NCBI GenBank assembly: GCA_002323325.1
Contig: DCQA01000054.1
Location: forward strand, 1-19,952
Reading direction: 5' to 3'
Source of the DNA: Coxiellaceae bacterium UBA1530
GTDB taxonomy: Bacteria > Pseudomonadota > Gammaproteobacteria > Coxiellales > Coxiellaceae
Length of the DNA: 19,952 nt
Numbering within the stretch: position 1 is the first letter of the stretch; the number at the start of each line of letters is the position of its first letter. This document shows, piece by piece, positions 16,141 to 19,952 of this stretch. The position numbers were made by a program, and so were the translations under genes. Under the pieces are notes generated by a model. It saw only the letters and a list, made by a program, of their open reading frames with translations, did not search any database and had not been told where the DNA came from.

Positions 16141-17268
16141 TTAGTCCAGTGGAAAAGAAGTGTTGTGTGGTGTGTGAGTCGTTAACAGTGTCGGCCGATT
16201 AGCGGTTTTTGCTGATTGTAAACGTTCCCTGACCATTTCCTCGGCGACTTTGATCGTTGATTGTTGTGTTTTAGTGGCACGCTCAAATAACTCCAGTGAT
16301 ACGTCATACAGCTTATTGATCTGCTCAGTGGCGCGTTCAGGATCTTGGTAGGAATAGACCATGGCAGCATTGATTAAACCACCGGCATTGATTAAAAAGT
16401 CTGGTGCATAGAGGATATTTTTTTCCTCTATGAGATTCATGTACTTTTGATGAGAAAGTTGGTTGTTAGCTGACCCCGCAATGATTGAAGTGTTTAACCT
16501 ACTGATGGTTTTGAGATTAATCGTGCCACCCAATGCGCAAGGCGCAAAGATGTCGGATGGAAGGTCATAGATTTCGTCCAGGCCCACAGTTGTTATGCCT
16601 AGTTGTTGAATAGCCCCTGCAAGTTTTTCTTGGTTGGGGTCACATGCTGTGATAACAGCGCCTCTTTGGTGAAGCATTTGAGCTAATTCTAAGCCAACAT
16701 TACCCAGCCCTTGAATGCTGACTCGGATACCATCAAGGTTATCACGTTTTAGATGATGTTTGACAGCAGCCTGCATGCCTCGTAACACGCCTAAGGCAGT
16801 GTGTTGAGCAGGATTGCTTTGGCAATCACTGAGTGAGGTTGCACCGATCACATAGGGTGTTCGATCGGCGATAATGTTCATCTCTTCAGGTGACGTGCCC
16901 ACATCACATGCGGTGATGTATCGACCATTCATTTGATGAACAAAATCACCAAAAGAATGAAAGAAATCGCGATGATTGTCGATGTGTTTTGGTTTGATGA
17001 TGACAGCTTTTGCACCACCATGTGGGAGGCCACTGATGGCTGCTTTTAAGGTCATCATGTAAGCTAAGCGTAAGACATCTTTGATCGCACTGGTGTTAGA
17101 GCCGTAGGTGAAACATCGACACCCGCCAATGGCTGGACCCAGGTCGACGTTATGAATGGCTATGATGGCATGAAGGCCCGTATCCGGGCAGACTTTAGTA
17201 TGAATTTGCCCAAAACCGAGAAGATTAGCGTAGCGCATCAACGCACCGTAACGGTAATGACTAACCAT
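16141..17268 (-). CDS. ldh: leucine dehydrogenase (Glu/Leu/Phe/Val dehydrogenase family)
   Basis: This 375-residue NAD-dependent enzyme oxidatively deaminates Leu, Val and Ile to their 2-oxoacids. The substrate pocket contains GPAIGGCR (44-51) and LKAAISGLPHGGAKAVI with K75 and catalytic K87; CDVGTSPEEM (121-130) is the usual acidic segment; GLGNVG (187-192) is the Rossmann fingerprint. I start at 17268 because AGGAG lies about 9 nt upstream and the protein begins at the family position; a frame open to 17373 would add 35 non-conserved residues. It is the first gene of the operon that feeds the following E1/E2 complex. A phenylalanine- or valine-preferring member is possible. Confidence 0.92.
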   Translation of the reverse strand: MVSHYRYGALMRYANLLGFGQIHTKVCPDTGLHAIIAIHNVDLGPAIGGCRCFTYGSNTSAIKDVLRLAYMMTLKAAISGLPHGGAKAVIIKPKHIDNHRDFFHSFGDFVHQMNGRYITACDVGTSPEEMNIIADRTPYVIGATSLSDCQSNPAQHTALGVLRGMQAAVKHHLKRDNLDGIRVSIQGLGNVGLELAQMLHQRGAVITACDPNQEKLAGAIQQLGITTVGLDEIYDLPSDIFAPCALGGTINLKTISRLNTSIIAGSANNQLSHQKYMNLIEEKNILYAPDFLINAGGLINAAMVYSYQDPERATEQINKLYDVSLELFERATKTQQSTIKVAEEMVRERLQSAKTANRPTLLTTHTPHNTSFPLD

Positions 17269-17339
17269 GAGTGATACTCCTTGTGATTTTGGTAATGTAC
17301 GGCGGACTGTAGCGCTTTGTACAGCCCAGTGTCCAATAC

Positions 17340-17367
17340 ATTCTATCTCAATGCTGACAAAGTGTAA
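17340..17367 (-). promoter_or_regulatory. possible promoter of the leucine dehydrogenase operon
   Basis: On the minus strand TTACAC (17367-17362) and TAGAAT (17345-17340) have a 16-nt spacer, about 72 nt before the ATG at 17268. It lies in the short divergent region shared with the GDPD gene. Confidence 0.3.
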
Positions 17368-17412
17368 TGTCATGGTGCTCTGATAGCAAATACTCGTTTT
17401 GTCGTAGGATCA

Positions 17413-18198
17413 ATGATTTACATTTGTACAGCTCGAGATTATGCTGGTGTCATGATGATTGACACAGCTAGATTTCAGTTCCCTTTCGTAATTGCGCATC
17501 GTGGTGCACCTCTGCTGGCTCCCGAAAATACCCTTCCAGCACTTGAAGCCGCTATTCATTCAGGTGCCAAGTATATCGAAACGGATATTCAACTAGCAGC
17601 CACTGGTGATGCCTGTTTGTTTCATGACGATCGCCTGAAGCGGACAACCAACGGTAAAGGTGTTTTTGAGAAACAGCCGTGGTCACTGTTACAGCAACTC
17701 GATGCGGGAGAATGGTTTGATTCACAGTATCGTGGTGTTCGCGTTCCACTTTTATCACAATGGTTACAATGTGCTGCTGTCCATTCTGTAGGCTTGAATC
17801 TTGAAATCAAACCAACCAAACAGGTTGAGGCAGTTGTCGATGCAACACTAGCGATGATCGATAAGCATTGGCGTGACGATTTACCACCTTTACTGATCTC
17901 GAGTAAGTCGCAAATTATTATAGGTCAATTTGCAGAACAACGTCCTTCACTTGCTCGGGCATGGGTATGCCCTAAATGGCGTTATCGTTGTGTGCATGTC
18001 TTGGAGCAATTAGCGTGTGTCTCCATCCATTGTGATCATCGCGTTTTGTCCGCTAAGCGTGTTAACGCTGTTCGATCGGCTGGGTTTCAAGTACTGGCAT
18101 TTACTGTGAATGATAGCGATAGAGCCGATCAGTTATTCGATTGGGGTGTGTCAGCTATTTTCAGTGATAATATGGATTTAGTCGCTCAGTATGATTGA
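17413..18198 (+). CDS. glycerophosphodiester phosphodiesterase (UgpQ-like)
   Basis: GDPD hydrolyses glycerophosphodiesters to glycerol-3-phosphate and an alcohol. Catalytic features are FVIAHRGAPLLAPENT (H29, R30), KYIETDIQ with E56 and D58, and the second catalytic His in CLFHDDRLKRTTNGKG (H71); LNLEIKP carries another metal ligand. There is no signal peptide, so it is probably cytosolic like UgpQ. Two starts are possible: 17413, with AGGA close upstream, and the tandem ATGs at 17452/17455, which give about 248 residues, nearer to UgpQ length, but lack an SD. It is divergent from the leucine dehydrogenase operon and convergent with the next gene. Confidence 0.9.
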   Translation: MIYICTARDYAGVMMIDTARFQFPFVIAHRGAPLLAPENTLPALEAAIHSGAKYIETDIQLAATGDACLFHDDRLKRTTNGKGVFEKQPWSLLQQLDAGEWFDSQYRGVRVPLLSQWLQCAAVHSVGLNLEIKPTKQVEAVVDATLAMIDKHWRDDLPPLLISSKSQIIIGQFAEQRPSLARAWVCPKWRYRCVHVLEQLACVSIHCDHRVLSAKRVNAVRSAGFQVLAFTVNDSDRADQLFDWGVSAIFSDNMDLVAQYD

Positions 18199-18206
18199 TG
18201 TAAGGA

Positions 18207-18701
18207 TTAAGCGAAAGTGCGACTGAGCGTGGATATATTGTTCTGAGTATCGTCCAATGGTGTAAAAATGCCAGGCAAGCCTAAAGCAGTCTTAGCCAAT
18301 GCTTTATCAATTTCGGCGGTGCGAGATCTTACATGTCGGTCAGGTTTTTCAATTAAGCGAATTTGAATATGTTTGACATACAAACGATGTAATCCTTGTA
18401 ATCTATCATAGTCGCTCATTGCTGAATTAAGGTTGTTTTGGTCGTCAAGGATTTCAAGAGCGCATTGGATGAATGCTGTACTCTTGTGGTGTGGTTTATT
18501 AAATAATGATAGGCATTTTCTTCTGGCATCCTTATGGATGAATCGTTCTTGGAGGGATTTAAGTGTGTTTGAAATAATCTCAATCTCATCAGAGAGGACA
18601 TCGTTCATGGTGTATGATGATAATTCACTGATATTACTGGTAGTGCTTTCATTATCCTCTTCTGTTTCTTTTTTACGTATATTTATCGATCTACTCGACA
18701 T
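18207..18701 (-). CDS. hypothetical protein, 164 residues
   Basis: I do not recognise this protein. The first 30 residues are polar, rich in Ser, Glu and Asn (MSSRSINIRKKETEEDNEST), likely disordered. The middle is predicted helical with Lys/Arg (LKSLQERFIHKDARRKCLSL). No membrane segment or signal peptide is evident. The stop is 8 nt from the convergent GDPD stop. Only a weak SD (AAGGG) precedes the ATG. It could be lineage-specific or secreted; there is no direct evidence for either. Confidence 0.6.
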   Translation of the reverse strand: MSSRSINIRKKETEEDNESTTSNISELSSYTMNDVLSDEIEIISNTLKSLQERFIHKDARRKCLSLFNKPHHKSTAFIQCALEILDDQNNLNSAMSDYDRLQGLHRLYVKHIQIRLIEKPDRHVRSRTAEIDKALAKTALGLPGIFTPLDDTQNNISTLSRTFA

Positions 18702-18791
18702 GGGTTAACGCCCTTGGTTGGTCAATTGAACGTATAATAAACCCTAAAGATTAAATTTTTATTAAATATATCTGGAAAAGTCATGAGTATT

Positions 18792-18820
18792 TTGAATAAA
18801 AAGTGATCAATTTTTATATT
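18792..18820 (+). promoter_or_regulatory. sigma70-like promoter of the 199-residue ORF
   Basis: TTGAAT (18792-18797) and TATATT (18815-18820) are separated by exactly 17 nt, about 45 nt before the ATG at 18865. This is the best promoter match in the window. Confidence 0.55.
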
Positions 18821-18858
18821 TTTTTAAACTTAGTGACATCACTAGGCGCTATTGATCA
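18804..18858. promoter_or_regulatory. nested inverted repeats, possible operator
   Basis: TGATCAAT (18804-18811), in the promoter spacer, is inverted as ATTGATCA (18851-18858), just before the start codon. Between them lies the dyad TAGTGA-CA-TCACTA (18831-18844), at the expected start of transcription. The arrangement suits a dimeric repressor or autoregulator, or an mRNA hairpin near the ribosome site. Confidence 0.4.
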
Positions 18859-18864
18859 TTAAAG

Positions 18865-19464
18865 ATGTGTACGAAAAAAATGTCTATTTGGGAACTTGTT
18901 TGTGAAACTCTTGAAAACGGAGAAGAACTAAATAATCTAAAAGAAAACCTAAAGGATCTGAGAGATAATAATTTTCATTCAGACGAACCTATGAGTCTTG
19001 AAGAAATAAATAAAAATTTACAAAATTTTATAGTAGACAGTTTATTGCCCAAATTTCAGGAGCGAAGAGAAGAAATAACGCTTGAGGAACTTCAGTCGAG
19101 TGGTGAAAATGAAATATTATTTAATCTTCTTTCTTTTGGGGAATATAAAGGGCTAATGATGTTGACCGGTCAAATGTCAACACTTCTTCGTAAGGAAGTA
19201 CTTATTGATTTATCTAAAAAGCATTCCGAATATATTCCTGAACGTTTTTATTATTACGATATGTCGATTATTATATTAGAGAGGTTGATAGCTCGAATAG
19301 AAAATGCAGAAAAGATGGAATATAACAGATGTAAGGATTTTTCTCGTCAATTAAATGACGTCAATAAAGGTAAGACATTTAGTGAAGATTTTAAATCAGA
19401 TTTAAATAAACTACGGAAAGTGAATGGTGAACTGAAAACGAGCTCGAATTCGAAAAAAAGTTAG
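18865..19464 (+). CDS. hypothetical helical protein, probably frameshifted at its C-terminus
   Basis: The 199-residue product is Lys/Glu/Leu-rich and largely helical (for example ENLKDLRDNNFHSDEPMSLE), with no recognised domain, signal or membrane segment. It is more AT-rich than the metabolic genes. After residue about 191 the current frame ends in a low-complexity SSNSKKS. The +2 frame from 19440 to the stop at 19554-19556 reads ELEFEKKLEKELNTVRKICK and 18 more residues, a coiled-coil-like continuation. That suggests a 1-nt deletion or 2-nt insertion near 19437-19440, so the intact protein would be about 230 residues. M6 (18880) is an alternative start. A good promoter with dyads lies upstream, and the palindrome at 19536 overlaps the lost C-terminus. 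Confidence 0.55.
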   Translation: MCTKKMSIWELVCETLENGEELNNLKENLKDLRDNNFHSDEPMSLEEINKNLQNFIVDSLLPKFQERREEITLEELQSSGENEILFNLLSFGEYKGLMMLTGQMSTLLRKEVLIDLSKKHSEYIPERFYYYDMSIIILERLIARIENAEKMEYNRCKDFSRQLNDVNKGKTFSEDFKSDLNKLRKVNGELKTSSNSKKS

Positions 19465-19535
19465 AAAAAGAGCTCAATACAGTTCGGAAAATCTGTAAGG
19501 TTAAAAGTGTTACAGAACCCAATAATGAAAAATAT

Positions 19536-19569
19536 TTAAGCGTCAAAAACAAGTAATAACGACGCTCAC
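19536..19569. repeat. palindromic repeat, same family as 3058-3093
   Basis: TTAAGCGTC and GACGCTCAC (19561-19569) form an imperfect inverted repeat of 34 nt total. The left arm lies in the frameshifted tail of the preceding ORF. Confidence 0.6.
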
Positions 19570-19689
19570 GGAGTTTTGATTTAAAACGATGAATGGCGTT
19601 TTAGTCGCCATTATATGAAAAATCAAGGAAGTCTTATCAAGACCCAAAGGGTGATTATCGAGACAATCACCCTTATCGAAAGGGCGCAT
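19543..19689 (-). CDS. possible 48-residue small ORF between two palindromes
   Basis: The minus-strand frame starts MRPFDKGDCLDNHPLG after a well-placed GGAG (4-5 nt spacing) and ends VVITCF inside the palindrome at 19536-19569. It has two Cys but lacks the leader pattern of the three peptides. A 47-codon plus-strand frame (19615-19758) overlaps it without a ribosome site. The sole support is the SD, so confidence is low. Confidence 0.25.
   Translation of the reverse strand: MRPFDKGDCLDNHPLGLDKTSLIFHIMATKTPFIVLNQNSVSVVITCF
19647..19674. other. perfect 10-bp hairpin
   Basis: AAGGGTGATT (19647-19656) and AATCACCCTT (19665-19674) enclose the loop ATCGAGAC. It has no T-run, so it could be an RNA structural element or a protein-binding dyad; it lies between two repeats of the GTGAGCGTC family. 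Confidence 0.4.
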
Positions 19690-19764
19690 AAATCTCCGGA
19701 AATTTACGAGTACATACAACTTAATTTGTTTAAAAATAGGGATAGGGACAGCGGATAGTTCCTA

Positions 19765-19800
19765 TGTGAGCGTCCTCAACATGTCATTTGGACGCTCACA
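19765..19800. repeat. palindromic repeat with GTGAGCGTCC arms
   Basis: A perfect 11-bp inverted repeat, TGTGAGCGTCC and GGACGCTCACA, with a 14-nt loop. It is the same size as the copy at 3058-3093, nearly 17 kb away. Confidence 0.75.
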
Positions 19801-19834
19801 ATTTGTAGACTATTAATTTTTCATTTTCTTGAAA

Positions 19835-19945
19835 CTAATTAATCGTCAGTAAAGAGATAGCCACACCGATGACACCTGTGATCATAAGATACTCAAAAAA
19901 GGTTTTGAGAAAACCAGGTCTGCGGACCTGACAAGCTGTGTGCGA
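19835..19945 (-). other. open frame near window edge, possible small membrane protein tail
   Basis: The minus-strand frame is open from about 19945 to the stop at 19835 and reads RRPGFLKTFFEYLMITGVIG followed by VAISLLTIN, a plausible transmembrane segment. The only ATG gives 16 residues. An upstream in-frame stop lies at 19946-19948, so it does not simply continue beyond the window. It may be a gene remnant. Confidence 0.2.
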
Positions 19946-19952
19946 TTAATGA

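Overview
The window is bacterial, compact in its metabolic parts and fairly AT-rich. The proteins look gammaproteobacterial: a Bcr/CflA-type drug exporter, QueC, a leucine dehydrogenase joined to a single-lipoyl branched-chain 2-oxoacid dehydrogenase, and UgpQ-like GDPD. A large protein with a Mab-21/cGAS-like nucleotidyltransferase core suggests a host-associated lineage such as Legionellales or Endozoicomonadaceae, but I cannot fix the genus.

Layout. 1-2.2 kb: an MFS exporter on the plus strand converging on a DUF1295 membrane enzyme. 2.2-3.5 kb: an accessory insert bracketed by two diverged copies of the queC/DUF1295 junction, holding a 39-residue Cys-containing peptide gene. 3.5-4.2 kb: queC. 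4.2-6 kb: an accessory zone with two more short Cys-rich peptide genes, several 32-36 nt palindromes (arms GTRAGCGTC) and gene fragments. 6-7.1 kb: an amidohydrolase-2 family hydrolase and a methyltransferase pseudogene. 7.3-10.4 kb: a 1060-residue protein with an intact nucleotidyltransferase catalytic triad. 11.1-17.3 kb: a tight minus-strand operon leuDH-E1alpha-E1beta-E2, followed by a long-chain acyl-CoA synthetase. 17.4-18.2 kb: GDPD. 18.2-20 kb: two unknown ORFs, one with an apparent frameshift, then two more palindromes of the same family.

Working together: leucine dehydrogenase deaminates Leu/Val/Ile to 2-oxoacids, and E1/E2 convert these to branched acyl-CoAs; E3 must be encoded elsewhere. 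The most unusual content is the set of three small genes at 2801-2920, 5091-5216 and 5535-5642. Each has a Shine-Dalgarno site, a short N-terminal segment with a pattern like I-x-x-(I/L)-(V/L)-G-(E/S), and a Cys-bearing C-terminus. They resemble leader/core peptide precursors without an adjacent modification enzyme and lie among the palindromic repeats. This reading is inference from sequence pattern alone.
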